Position numbers and translations under genes: made by a program. The notes under the pieces were generated by a model. The model was not told the origin of the DNA. It did not search any database and saw only the letters and a program-made list of their open reading frames with translations. Shown here piece by piece: positions 1 to 7,721 of a stretch of 9,376 nt of DNA. The stretch comes from JAGNNV01 sp031392925 (lineage in GTDB: Bacteria > Acidobacteriota > Vicinamibacteria > Fen-336 > JAGNNV01): assembly GCA_031392925.1 (NCBI GenBank), contig JANMVV010000253.1, positions 1-9,376 of the forward strand, written 5' to 3'. Numbering within the stretch: the first letter of the stretch is position 1; every line of letters starts with the position of its first letter.

Positions 1-50
1 GCCGGGATGAGCAGCAGAGCGACGAGCCAGATCGGGGAGGCCAGGGTCAT
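1..50 (-). CDS. Start of a second VWA/Bat-type membrane protein (partial, runs off left edge)
   Basis: The minus strand opens an ATG at 50-48 and reads 16 codons, MTLASPIWLVALLLIP, before the window ends. This is a hydrophobic N-terminus of the kind that begins BatA/BatB proteins, where a short membrane segment precedes the von Willebrand factor A domain; compare the upstream BatA-like protein, which starts MTFSALQFQAPWMLILLPLP. The ATG lies 4 bases past the TGA of that gene (57-55), so it is almost certainly in the same transcript. I see no clear ribosome binding site, which suggests reinitiation after the upstream stop. BatA-BatB pairs are the normal order in MoxR/Bat clusters, so BatB is the best guess. 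Only the N-terminal segment is visible and the VWA domain cannot be confirmed here. Confidence 0.6.
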   Translation of the reverse strand, partial: MTLASPIWLVALLLIP

Positions 51-54
51 GGGA

Positions 55-1074
55 TCAGGCGGGAAGGACGCGGAGGCCGCGCGCCCAGAGGAATCCGGCA
101 AGGAGAAGAAGGGCGGCGGCCGCGGTCAGGAAAGGGGGAAACAGTTCCTGGAATCGGCGGAAGGAGACGCTCTTGAGCCGGCTCGTTTCCAGGGCATCGA
201 TGCGGCTGAAGATGTCGCGAAAGCTGGACTCGTTGGTGGCCGAGAAGAACGCGCCGCCCGTTCGCTCGGCGATGCGCTTCAGCAGGTCTTCGTCGATCGG
301 GACCTCCATGTTCACCGTCCGCTGGACGATGCGGCCGGTGAATGGATCCTGGGCGCGCACCGGGATGGGGGCGATGCCGCCCTTGCCCACACCCACCGTG
401 TAGATCTTGACCTCCATGGCCTTGGCGATGTCGGTGGCGGTGTCGGGATCGATCTCGCCGCTGTTGTTGGCTCCGTCGGTGACGAGGACGACCACCTTGG
501 TCTTGGACTCGGACTTGCTCAGGCGGGACAAGGCGGTCGCGAGTCCGGAGCCGATCGCCGTTCCGTCGGGCAAGCGGTCGAGGGCCACATCCTCGAGTTG
601 CCGAAGGAGAAGGGCCTGGTCGGTGGTCGCGGGCGACTGCGTGATCGCCCGGCCGGCGAAGATGACGAGTCCGACCCGGTCGCGGGTTCGCTTTCTGATG
701 AAGTCGGCGACCACCGATTTCGCGACGGCGAGACGGTTGTCGGGCTGGAAGTCCATAGCGGCCATCGATCCGGAAACGTCGAGGGCCACCACGATGTCGA
801 CGCCCTCGGTGGTGAGCTGGTCGCGCCCGAGGCCCTTCTGTGGCCGGGCCAGGGCTATCACGATGAGGCTGAGAGCGATGGTGGCGAGCCCGAGGGGGAG
901 CGAGCGGAATCTGGTTCTGAATGTCCGGGGCAGGCCCCGCGCCATGGACGCGCGCGGGAGAGTGAGAGCGGGCTGAAGGGCCTCGAGGCGGCGCGAAAGG
1001 AAAGCGAGTAGAAGGGGCAGGGGCAACAGGATCAGCATCCAGGGTGCTTGAAACTGGAGGGCGGAGAAGGTCAT
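55..1074 (-). CDS. batA: BatA-type membrane-anchored VWA-domain protein
   Basis: A 339-residue protein of the BatA (aerotolerance regulator) family. A hydrophobic N-terminal segment (about residues 10-27) and a second one (about 60-77) are followed by a von Willebrand factor A domain (about 91-290) and a final membrane segment (about 314-331). The metal-ion-dependent adhesion site is intact: D99-x-S101-x-S103 in LDVSGSM, T172 in PDGTAIG, and D200 in VTDG. The domain should therefore bind a divalent metal and a partner protein. Between two outer membrane helices it would face the periplasm. The ATG overlaps the stop of the preceding gene as ATGA, with AGGACG just upstream as ribosome binding site. 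In MoxR/Bat clusters such proteins are thought to be clients of the MoxR ATPase and to support envelope integrity or stress tolerance. The exact role is unknown here. Confidence 0.85.
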   Translation of the reverse strand: MTFSALQFQAPWMLILLPLPLLLAFLSRRLEALQPALTLPRASMARGLPRTFRTRFRSLPLGLATIALSLIVIALARPQKGLGRDQLTTEGVDIVVALDVSGSMAAMDFQPDNRLAVAKSVVADFIRKRTRDRVGLVIFAGRAITQSPATTDQALLLRQLEDVALDRLPDGTAIGSGLATALSRLSKSESKTKVVVLVTDGANNSGEIDPDTATDIAKAMEVKIYTVGVGKGGIAPIPVRAQDPFTGRIVQRTVNMEVPIDEDLLKRIAERTGGAFFSATNESSFRDIFSRIDALETSRLKSVSFRRFQELFPPFLTAAAALLLLAGFLWARGLRVLPA

Positions 1075-1997
1075 GCCGTCCTGCGGTCCTGCTGGCGTGA
1101 CTGCATTTCCATCTCGGCCCGGCGCAGACGGTCGATGCGACCTACGATTTCCCTCACGAGTTGAATCTGACGATCCGCGTTGCTGGCATCGGACGACCCG
1201 CCGAACTTCACGAGGTCGGCCGAGGTGACGAGGTCGCGCAGCGCCACGGCGTGAGGCGTCGTCCAGGAGTGGGTCTTGACAAACGAAAGTGTCTCGGTCG
1301 AGGTCATCTCGAGGACCGGGGCTTCGAGGCGTCTTTCGAGGTACTGCTTCAGGATCTGGACGAGCTGAATGTAGAAGGCCTTGGGCTCGAGAGTGGCGCG
1401 CGCGGTGGCGAGCCGGTCAAGTCCGGTCAGCGCCTCTTCTTCGGGCGATATCGCCGGTGTCACGACGGGGTCGACGGATTTGTTCGGGAACTTGATGCGG
1501 CGGATCAGCAGGACGAGTCCGGCAATGAGGAGCAAGCCCGCGATGCTGCTCGCCACCCAGAACGCGCGGGAGACGAGGACGGGAAGCGGGGGCGCGAAGT
1601 CGGCGGGTGCTGGGTTCTTGTCGTTGGGGTCGAGGGTTGAAACGACGTTGAGCGGAACCGGCGCGCTCTTGACCTTGCCCGCGGATCCATCAGCCGCTTT
1701 GTATCGAACTTCGATCTCGGGAATGCTTCCCTCCGCCCCGATGGCGAAGACCTGGGCGTCGTAGGTGACGGAATTGGCCAGAGCGGTCGCCGGGTTCGAC
1801 TGAATCAGTTCGACCGAACCGTCATTGATCTGCTTCGGAAACTCCCAGGCCGAGCCCGGGCCCCGAGCCTCTACCACGACCTGAAAGCGCTCGCCGATGG
1901 AGACATTGGCGGTACTCGGCCGCACCTCGATGACGGGGCCTTGAACCCCGGCCTGGGCCAGGGCCAGGAAGAGCGAGATGCCAAGGAAGGACTTCAC
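1071..1997 (-). CDS. BatD-like / DUF4381-like single-pass membrane protein
   Basis: A 308-residue protein when started at GTG 1997-1995. That start overlaps the TGA of the DUF58 gene (GTGA), has a GGGAAGAGAG purine run upstream, and places a signal peptide at the N-terminus (MKSFLGISLFLALAQA, possible cleavage after residue 16). A GTG at 2084 would add 29 residues, bury the signal peptide and overlap the previous gene by 91 bases, so I reject it. Residues about 20-120 look like a beta-sandwich region with a BatD-like start (ERFQVVVEARG). A Pro-rich stretch (about 128-139) leads to a membrane helix (about 145-166). Residues 185-290 form a charged, helical cytoplasmic domain resembling DUF4381 or the C-terminal part of BatD. 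It may link the periplasmic VWA proteins to the cytoplasmic MoxR/DUF58 pair. The family assignment rests on architecture and context. Confidence 0.65.
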   Translation of the reverse strand: MKSFLGISLFLALAQAGVQGPVIEVRPSTANVSIGERFQVVVEARGPGSAWEFPKQINDGSVELIQSNPATALANSVTYDAQVFAIGAEGSIPEIEVRYKAADGSAGKVKSAPVPLNVVSTLDPNDKNPAPADFAPPLPVLVSRAFWVASSIAGLLLIAGLVLLIRRIKFPNKSVDPVVTPAISPEEEALTGLDRLATARATLEPKAFYIQLVQILKQYLERRLEAPVLEMTSTETLSFVKTHSWTTPHAVALRDLVTSADLVKFGGSSDASNADRQIQLVREIVGRIDRLRRAEMEMQSRQQDRRTA

Positions 1998-2866
1998 CGG
2001 CGCTTCTCTCTTCCCTTGAAGAACCCCTGCAGGGGGCGGTCGTAGGGCTCGGACGTGATGAGGGACAGCGAGTCCACGCCGCACTGTCTCAGGCTGCCGC
2101 GGGTTTCCTCGACGTCGGTCGGGGTGAGAGCCGCCCGGACTCTCGGATCGTGGGTGTCGACAACCACGAGGTCGCCGGTCTCCGGATCGGTGAGGCGGAC
2201 CAGGCCGACGTCGGGAATCGACTTGTCCCGGGGGTCGGAGAGGTGAAGGGCAAACACGTCGTGCTTCCTTCGGAGCGCGGCCAGGGCCTTCTCGTAGCCA
2301 TGATCCTGAAAATCCGAGACGATGGCCACGATGGACCGCCGCTTCAGGATGCCACGGGCGAAACGGAGCGCCGTCTGGATGGACGTGCCTTTCGATCGGC
2401 TCTGGTGCACCAGGGTGTCGCGCACGATCCGAAGCGCGTGCATCTCTCCGCGCGAGGGAGGGATGAACATTTCGACCTCATCCGAAAAGAGAACAGCTCC
2501 CACCCGGTCCTTGTTCGCCACCGCCGAGAAAGCGAGGACGCCGGACAACTCCGCGGCAAGGTCGCGCTTGGCGAGATACCGCGAGCCGAAGGAGGAGGAG
2601 CCCGAGATGTCGATCAAAAGGAGCAGGGTGAGATCGCGCTCCTCGACATATTTCTTGACATGGGGCACACCGGACCTTGCGGTCACGTTCCAGTCGATGG
2701 TGCGAACGTCGTCCCCCGGCTGGTACTCACGGACCTCCGCGAACTCCATCCCGCGCCCCTTGAAGGCGGCGTGATAGCTGCCGATGATGCCGGACTCGAG
2801 AATCAGTCGCGTGTGCAGCCGGATCCTTCGGATCTTGCGCAGCGTCTCTCGGTCGAGGGTCGACAC
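1994..2866 (-). CDS. DUF58-family protein (VWA-like fold), MoxR partner
   Basis: A 290-residue soluble protein with the hallmark DUF58 block at about residues 35-76: GRGMEFAEVREYQPGDDVR, then TIDWNVTARSG and KKYVEERD. The following VWA-like segment has LLLLIDISGS (D86, S88, S90), a DxSxS metal-site motif, and IVSDFQD later in the chain. Full-length members of the family are about this size, and there is no membrane segment, so it should be cytoplasmic. It starts at GTG 2866-2864 with an AAGGAAC ribosome binding site and lies 35 bases after moxR. Its TGA overlaps the GTG of the next gene by four bases. DUF58 proteins are nearly always encoded directly after moxR and are presumed to work with that ATPase. 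No enzymatic activity is established. Confidence 0.9.
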   Translation of the reverse strand: MSTLDRETLRKIRRIRLHTRLILESGIIGSYHAAFKGRGMEFAEVREYQPGDDVRTIDWNVTARSGVPHVKKYVEERDLTLLLLIDISGSSSFGSRYLAKRDLAAELSGVLAFSAVANKDRVGAVLFSDEVEMFIPPSRGEMHALRIVRDTLVHQSRSKGTSIQTALRFARGILKRRSIVAIVSDFQDHGYEKALAALRRKHDVFALHLSDPRDKSIPDVGLVRLTDPETGDLVVVDTHDPRVRAALTPTDVEETRGSLRQCGVDSLSLITSEPYDRPLQGFFKGREKRR

Positions 2867-2901
2867 GGTTCCTTGTTCCTTTGACGAAGCGGAACGGGGC
2901 G

Positions 2902-3900
<999 letters not shown>

Positions 3901-3919
3901 TCGACCTTCAGGGGAAGTG

Positions 3920-4507
3920 TTAGAAGCGGGCGGGCCGGCAAGTCACCTGGTAGCTGGTCCAGGGCTGGCCGTTGCCGAGCACGATGTCGTATTGGTCATT
4001 CCATTGGTTCGTCGACTTGACCGCGACCTCGTCCTTGGGGCCGCCCTGCACGGCGCACAGGCCCCGGGTGCGCAGAACCCGGGCCACCTCCTGGACGTAG
4101 GCGTCTTCACTTCGGACGCGTCCAGCGTCGAAAAGGTCGGGGCGGGTCCTCAAGACGTCGGCCTGGGCGGCTTCCACCTGGGCCTGGAAGCTCGGCGTTT
4201 CCTCACGGCAGGGCGAGCCCTCGGGCATGGGGGTGAGAGAACAGGTCCCCTGGTTTGGAGTGGGGCTCCCGATGGGAGAGGCGGTGGGGGACGACGAAGG
4301 CTGGGGAACGGGCGTGGGGGACGACGGTGAACCGGGCTGGAGGACCACGCTCTCGGTGGGCACGGGCGATGGTAGTGCGCTCACGGGAGGATTCGGATTG
4401 GTGCCGGGCACATCGACCTGGTCAAGCTTGCAGGCGATGACCGAAAGGAGAACGAGCGCGCCGAGCGCAAAGCGGCGCGCGAGGGCGCCTGGGCGTGTAA
4501 TGGTCAT
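3920..4507 (-). CDS. Uncharacterised lipoprotein with Pro/Ser/Thr-rich linker
   Basis: I do not recognise this family. Started at ATG 4507-4505 it is 195 residues long and begins with a type II signal peptide: basic n-region, hydrophobic stretch ALGALVLLSVIA, and a lipobox ending in C26 followed by KLDQ. K at +2 would allow outer-membrane sorting by the E. coli rule. Residues about 36-86 are a low-complexity Pro/Ser/Thr linker. The C-terminal globular part (about 88-195) has four further cysteines (C89, C100, C151, C190) that could form two disulphides. It contains RTRPDLFDAGRV, KSTNQWNDQYDIVL and the ending YQVTCRPARF. An in-frame ATG at 4564 overlaps the queA stop as ATGA and would add 19 residues. 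Neither start has a strong ribosome binding site. The 4507 start gives a normal signal peptide, while the 4564 start favours translational coupling. The P/S/T linker suggests a domain held away from the membrane. Confidence 0.75.
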   Translation of the reverse strand: MTITRPGALARRFALGALVLLSVIACKLDQVDVPGTNPNPPVSALPSPVPTESVVLQPGSPSSPTPVPQPSSSPTASPIGSPTPNQGTCSLTPMPEGSPCREETPSFQAQVEAAQADVLRTRPDLFDAGRVRSEDAYVQEVARVLRTRGLCAVQGGPKDEVAVKSTNQWNDQYDIVLGNGQPWTSYQVTCRPARF

Positions 4508-4563
4508 AGGGTGTGTTGAGTTTAAGCCTTGGGCCTCACTGGTCCGATCGAGGAGCCGGGGCA

Positions 4564-5598
4564 TCAGTGGATGAACATCGCGTCGCCGTAGCTGTAGAAG
4601 CGGTATCTGGAGCGGATGGCTTCGGCATAGGCGGCGAGGGTGGCCTCCCGGCCCGCGAACGCGGCGACGAGGAAGAGGAGGGAGGACCTGGGGAGATGGA
4701 AGTTCGTCACCAGCGCGTCGATGGCCTGGAAGCGGTGCCCGGGGCGAATGACAAGGTCGGTCTCGCCGGGACCTGGCTGGAGGCGCCCGTCCCTCGCCAC
4801 GCTTTCAAGGGTACGCACAGTGGTGGTGCCGACCGCGATCACGCGACGGCCGGCGTCTCTCGTGCTCGCGTACGCGTCGGCGGTTTCTTTCGGCACGAAG
4901 AACTTTTCCGGCGGAACGCGATGATCGACGATGTCGTCGACGGTCACCCGGGCGAACGTGCCGGGGCCCACGTGGAGCATGATCTCGTGGACGGCGACGC
5001 CCCGGTCGCGAATTCGATCGAGCAGCGCGGAGGTGAAGTGAAGCCCCGCGGTGGGTGCGGCGACGCTGCCGGGCTCCCTGGCGTAGACGGTCTGATACCG
5101 CTCGTGATCGAGCGGCCCGTCGGCGCGATCGATGTAGGGGGGAAGGGGCAGGTGTCCGATCCTCTGCAGGAGGTCGAGGACATCCGCGCGCCCCTCGAAC
5201 TTCATGGTGCGGGCTCCATCTGGATGGACGGCGACGACGCGGCAGCGCTCGTGCTCGTGCTCGCCCAGCGTGACCACGGCGCCCTCCTTGAGCTTCCGGC
5301 CCGGACGCACCATGGCGCGAAACATATCGTCACCGGTTTGTTCGGGAAAGAGATACAGGACCTCGGCCCTACCGCCGCCGCTGGTGTGACCGAGAAGGCG
5401 GGCGGGAAGAACGCGGCTCCGGTTCACGATCAGGAGATCGCCCTCTCGCAGCAGGTCGGGAAGCGATGAGAATCGGGTGTGTCCGATCGCACCCGTGCTG
5501 CGCTCGAGGGTGAGAAACCTCGATGCGTCCCGATCCGGCAGCGGGGTCTGCGCTATGAGATCCGGCGGTAGGTCGAAGTCGAAGTCCTGCGTCTTCAG
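4564..5598 (-). CDS. queA: QueA, S-adenosylmethionine:tRNA ribosyltransferase-isomerase, with apparent CTG start
   Basis: QueA transfers and isomerises the ribosyl part of S-adenosylmethionine onto 7-aminomethyl-7-deazaguanine at tRNA position 34, giving epoxyqueuosine. With a CTG start at 5598-5596 the protein is 344 residues, near the E. coli length of 356. Family motifs are all present: DFDFDLPPDLIAQTP at 5-19, DRDASR at 22-27, LPPYI at 152-156, AAPTAGLHF at 180-188, TTTVRTLES at 258-266, NFHLP at 299-303 and SYGDAM at 336-341. No ATG, GTG or TTG lies in frame before the GTG at 5427, which would remove 57 conserved residues. The CTG aligns with the initiator of E. coli QueA (MRVTDFSFELP versus xKTQDFDFDLP). 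CTG overlaps the ruvB TGA as CTGA, so coupled reinitiation is likely. The usual N(N/D)TRV segment reads NRSRV (59-63), a mild deviation. Confidence 0.93.
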   Translation of the reverse strand: MKTQDFDFDLPPDLIAQTPLPDRDASRFLTLERSTGAIGHTRFSSLPDLLREGDLLIVNRSRVLPARLLGHTSGGGRAEVLYLFPEQTGDDMFRAMVRPGRKLKEGAVVTLGEHEHERCRVVAVHPDGARTMKFEGRADVLDLLQRIGHLPLPPYIDRADGPLDHERYQTVYAREPGSVAAPTAGLHFTSALLDRIRDRGVAVHEIMLHVGPGTFARVTVDDIVDHRVPPEKFFVPKETADAYASTRDAGRRVIAVGTTTVRTLESVARDGRLQPGPGETDLVIRPGHRFQAIDALVTNFHLPRSSLLFLVAAFAGREATLAAYAEAIRSRYRFYSYGDAMFIH

Positions 5599-6629
5599 AA
5601 GAGCTTCTTTTGTGGGCGGTTGGTCTCGGGCCGGTCCAGGCCGAAGTGCTTGTAGGCGCGGGGTGTCGCGACACGACCGCGGGACGTGCGGTCGATGAAG
5701 CCGATCTGGAGCAGGTAGGGCTCGTAGATGTCTTCGATGGCGTCGGATTCCTCACCGATCGAGGCGGCGAGCGTCCCGAGGCCCACCGGGCCCCCACTGA
5801 ACTTCTCGATAATGGTGAGGAGCAGCTTCCGGTCGATTTCGTCGAAGCCGAAGTCGTCAACGGCGAGGAGCTTGAGCGCGTCGTCCGCGACGGCGCCGGT
5901 GATGTGTCCCTGCGCGCGGACCTGCGCGAAGTCGCGAACCCGTCGGAGCAGGCGGTTGGCGATTCGTGGTGTTCCTCGACTGCGCCTCGATATCTGCTGC
6001 GCGCCTTCTTCATCGAGAGGCACGCCGAGGAGCCTGGCGGACCTGGTGACGATGATCTGGAGATCTTCCGCGCTGTAGAGGTCCAGGCGCATGACGATCC
6101 CGAACCGGCTTCGCAGGGGGGCGGTGAGAAGCCCCGCGCGAGTGGTGGCGGAGATCAGGGTGAAGGGCTTCAGGGGCACCCGCATGGAACGGGCGCCGGG
6201 CCCGGTGCCGATCATCAGATCGAGGCTGAAGTCCTCGAGCGCCGGATAGAGGATTTCTTCCACCTTGGCATCGAGGCGGTGAATCTCATCGATGAAGAGA
6301 ATCTCTCGATCGTCGAGGGCGGTAAGAAGGGCGGCGAGGTCGCCCGCTCGCTCGACGACCGGGCCGGAGGTGGTCTTGATCGGGACGCCCAGTTCGTTCG
6401 CGATGACGTAGGCGAGCGAGGTCTTCCCGACGCCAGGCGGACCAAAAAGGAGGATGTGGTCGAGCGCTTCACCGCGGTTCTTCGCGGCCTCAATGGAGAC
6501 ACTGAGATTCTCGACGACGTTGCGCTGACCTATGTAGTCGACGAGCCGGAGCGGCCGCAGGGAGACATCGAAACGAACATCGTCGTCGAGGCGGGCACGC
6601 GAGATCAGTCGGGGGTCTTCTGTGGCCAT
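5595..6629 (-). CDS. ruvB: RuvB, Holliday-junction branch-migration helicase motor
   Basis: RuvB forms hexameric AAA+ rings that pump DNA through the RuvA-bound Holliday junction. The 344-residue protein has the standard domain order: AAA+ core (about 25-185), lid (about 186-255) and a C-terminal winged-helix domain (about 260-335). Walker A is GPPGVGKT at 63-70 and Walker B with the DEIH box is ILFIDEIH at 110-117. Sensor 1 is ATTRAG at 161-166, and the arginine-finger segment PLRSRFG is at 171-177. The winged-helix end carries the usual GGPVGL and PYLLQIGFIDRTSRGR blocks. The ATG at 6629-6627 follows the ruvA TAG by 7 bases with no strong ribosome binding site, which suggests coupling to ruvA. 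Nothing is missing or unusual in the sequence. Confidence 0.97.
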   Translation of the reverse strand: MATEDPRLISRARLDDDVRFDVSLRPLRLVDYIGQRNVVENLSVSIEAAKNRGEALDHILLFGPPGVGKTSLAYVIANELGVPIKTTSGPVVERAGDLAALLTALDDREILFIDEIHRLDAKVEEILYPALEDFSLDLMIGTGPGARSMRVPLKPFTLISATTRAGLLTAPLRSRFGIVMRLDLYSAEDLQIIVTRSARLLGVPLDEEGAQQISRRSRGTPRIANRLLRRVRDFAQVRAQGHITGAVADDALKLLAVDDFGFDEIDRKLLLTIIEKFSGGPVGLGTLAASIGEESDAIEDIYEPYLLQIGFIDRTSRGRVATPRAYKHFGLDRPETNRPQKKLF

Positions 6630-6636
6630 GGCGCGT

Positions 6637-7227
6637 CTAGCGTCGTGAGATTACGCGGAGAGCGTCGCGAAGAAGGTCGCCAAGGGACGCTTCGGGCTGA
6701 AGCCGCAGAACCTCGGTGGCAGCGCGGTCGGCTTCCGCGGACGAGTAGCCGAGGTTCCCAAGGGCGGAGAGAAGGTCGTTGCGCTTCGGGGAGGGTGTTT
6801 GCGGCTCGGCGGTCCCGACGTGAAGGGCGGCGATCTTGTCCTTGAGTTCAAGGATCAGCCGTTCGGCGGTCTTCTTTCCGACTCCCGGGACTCGCGTGAG
6901 GCGAGCGACGTCGTTGGCGCGGATCGCGTGAACGAGATCCTCGACTTCGATGCCGGAGAGGACGCCCAAGGCGACCTTTGGGCCGACACCGCTGACGCTG
7001 ATCAGCTTCTCGAAGAGCTCGAGCTCAGGGGGCGTGGCGAAGCCGTAGAGGACGAACTGGTCTTCGCGGACATGGGTGTGAATGAGAAGCTGCGCCTGGG
7101 CGCCCTGGTCGCCGAGGCGGCAGAACGTGGAGATCGGGACGAGCACGCGGTAGCCGACACCGCCGACGTCGAGGATGAGCTCCTGGGGGGTCTTCTGGAG
7201 CAGCACGCCGCGGAGGAAGGCGATCAT
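6637..7227 (-). CDS. ruvA: RuvA, Holliday-junction recognition subunit
   Basis: RuvA tetramers bind four-way junctions, hold them open and load RuvB. The 196-residue protein (E. coli 203) begins MIAFLRGVLLQKTPQELILD, the typical domain I start. The acidic pin residues E55 and D56 lie in VREDQFVLYGF. Two helix-hairpin-helix motifs follow: VSGVGPK (78-84) and VPGVGKK (113-119). A variable linker (about 136-148) leads to the RuvB-binding domain III (about 149-196). I chose ATG 7227-7225 because it gives the conserved N-terminus, has a GGAAAGG ribosome binding site, and overlaps the ruvC stop as ATGA. An upstream in-frame start at 7350 would add 41 residues with no family counterpart. Confidence 0.97.
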   Translation of the reverse strand: MIAFLRGVLLQKTPQELILDVGGVGYRVLVPISTFCRLGDQGAQAQLLIHTHVREDQFVLYGFATPPELELFEKLISVSGVGPKVALGVLSGIEVEDLVHAIRANDVARLTRVPGVGKKTAERLILELKDKIAALHVGTAEPQTPSPKRNDLLSALGNLGYSSAEADRAATEVLRLQPEASLGDLLRDALRVISRR

Positions 7228-7721
7228 CGGACCTTTCCGCGGGCGTGTTCGGGCATTAGGTCCGCACCGCAGATGGCGAGAGCGAGGGCGTCGGAGGCAT
7301 CGCCGGGCAGGAGATCGGCGGGCAGACCGAGAAGGCGGCTGACCATCCACGAGACCTGCTGCTTGTCCGCGAGGCCGTAGCCGCTCACGTGGGCCTTCAC
7401 AGTGGATGGCGCGAACGCGGCGAGGGGGAGGTCCTTGGCGGCGGCGGCGAGGAGCGCGGCGCCTCGTGCGTGTCCGAGGGTGAGGGCGCTGCGCACGTTC
7501 TTCGCCTGGTAGATGCCCTCCACGGCCACGCGCTCAGGCGCGTGCTTCTCGATCACTCCGGAAAGCCCGCGGAAGATGGCAAGGAGGCGCATCTCAAGCG
7601 GAGCCTTCACCGGAGGTCGAATCACGCCGAAGTCGATCACGCGGTGCTTTCGTTTTGGGCCCAGATCGATGACACCGAAGCCGGTGGCGACGAGACCGGG
7701 ATCGATGCCGAGGACGATCAG
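7224..7721 (-). CDS. ruvC: RuvC, Holliday-junction resolvase, with apparent CTG start
   Basis: RuvC is the dimeric nuclease that cuts Holliday junctions branch-migrated by RuvAB. Started at CTG 7721-7719 the protein is 165 residues and begins (M)IVLGIDPGL, exactly the family N-terminus. The four acidic active-site residues are then present: D7 in GIDPGL, E68 in VEGIYQAKN, and D141 and D144 in GDASDAL. No ATG, GTG or TTG occurs in frame between the yebC stop (TAG, 7733-7731, same frame) and a GTG at 7640, and starting at that GTG would lose D7 and the first beta strand. Only three codons separate the TAG from the CTG. A weak AGGG lies about 7 bases upstream. The gene sits 9 bases after yebC and overlaps ruvA by four bases. 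Identity is certain; the initiation codon is inferred from alignment. Confidence 0.93.
   Translation of the reverse strand: MIVLGIDPGLVATGFGVIDLGPKRKHRVIDFGVIRPPVKAPLEMRLLAIFRGLSGVIEKHAPERVAVEGIYQAKNVRSALTLGHARGAALLAAAAKDLPLAAFAPSTVKAHVSGYGLADKQQVSWMVSRLLGLPADLLPGDASDALALAICGADLMPEHARGKVR

Noticed and set aside
7..1011. Long plus-strand open frame opposite batA (334 codons), and similar ones opposite other genes (for example 2881-4020, 5610-6845, 7389-8498)
   Set aside because: They are antisense to clearly recognised genes. Their translations are Gly/Arg/Asp/Glu-rich with no family resemblance, as expected for mirror frames in GC-rich coding DNA.
1998..2084. Longer BatD-like protein from GTG 2084
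   Set aside because: It would overlap the DUF58 gene by 91 bases and put 29 residues in front of a clear signal peptide; the GTGA overlap start at 1997 fits better.
4508..4563. Possible promoter in the AT-richer patch between queA and the lipoprotein start (GCTTAAACTC on the minus strand)
   Set aside because: No paired -35 and -10 elements at usual spacing could be identified; the patch is short and could be leader or coding sequence.
5369..6013. Minus-strand open frame across ruvB and the queA start
   Set aside because: It lies out of frame with both ruvB and queA, which are intact and conserved; its Arg/Ser-rich translation is a frame shadow.
7225..7350. Longer ruvA from a start at 7350
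   Set aside because: The extra 41 residues are Arg/Pro-rich, lie inside ruvC in another frame and have no counterpart in RuvA. The ATG at 7227 has the ribosome binding site and the conserved N-terminus.
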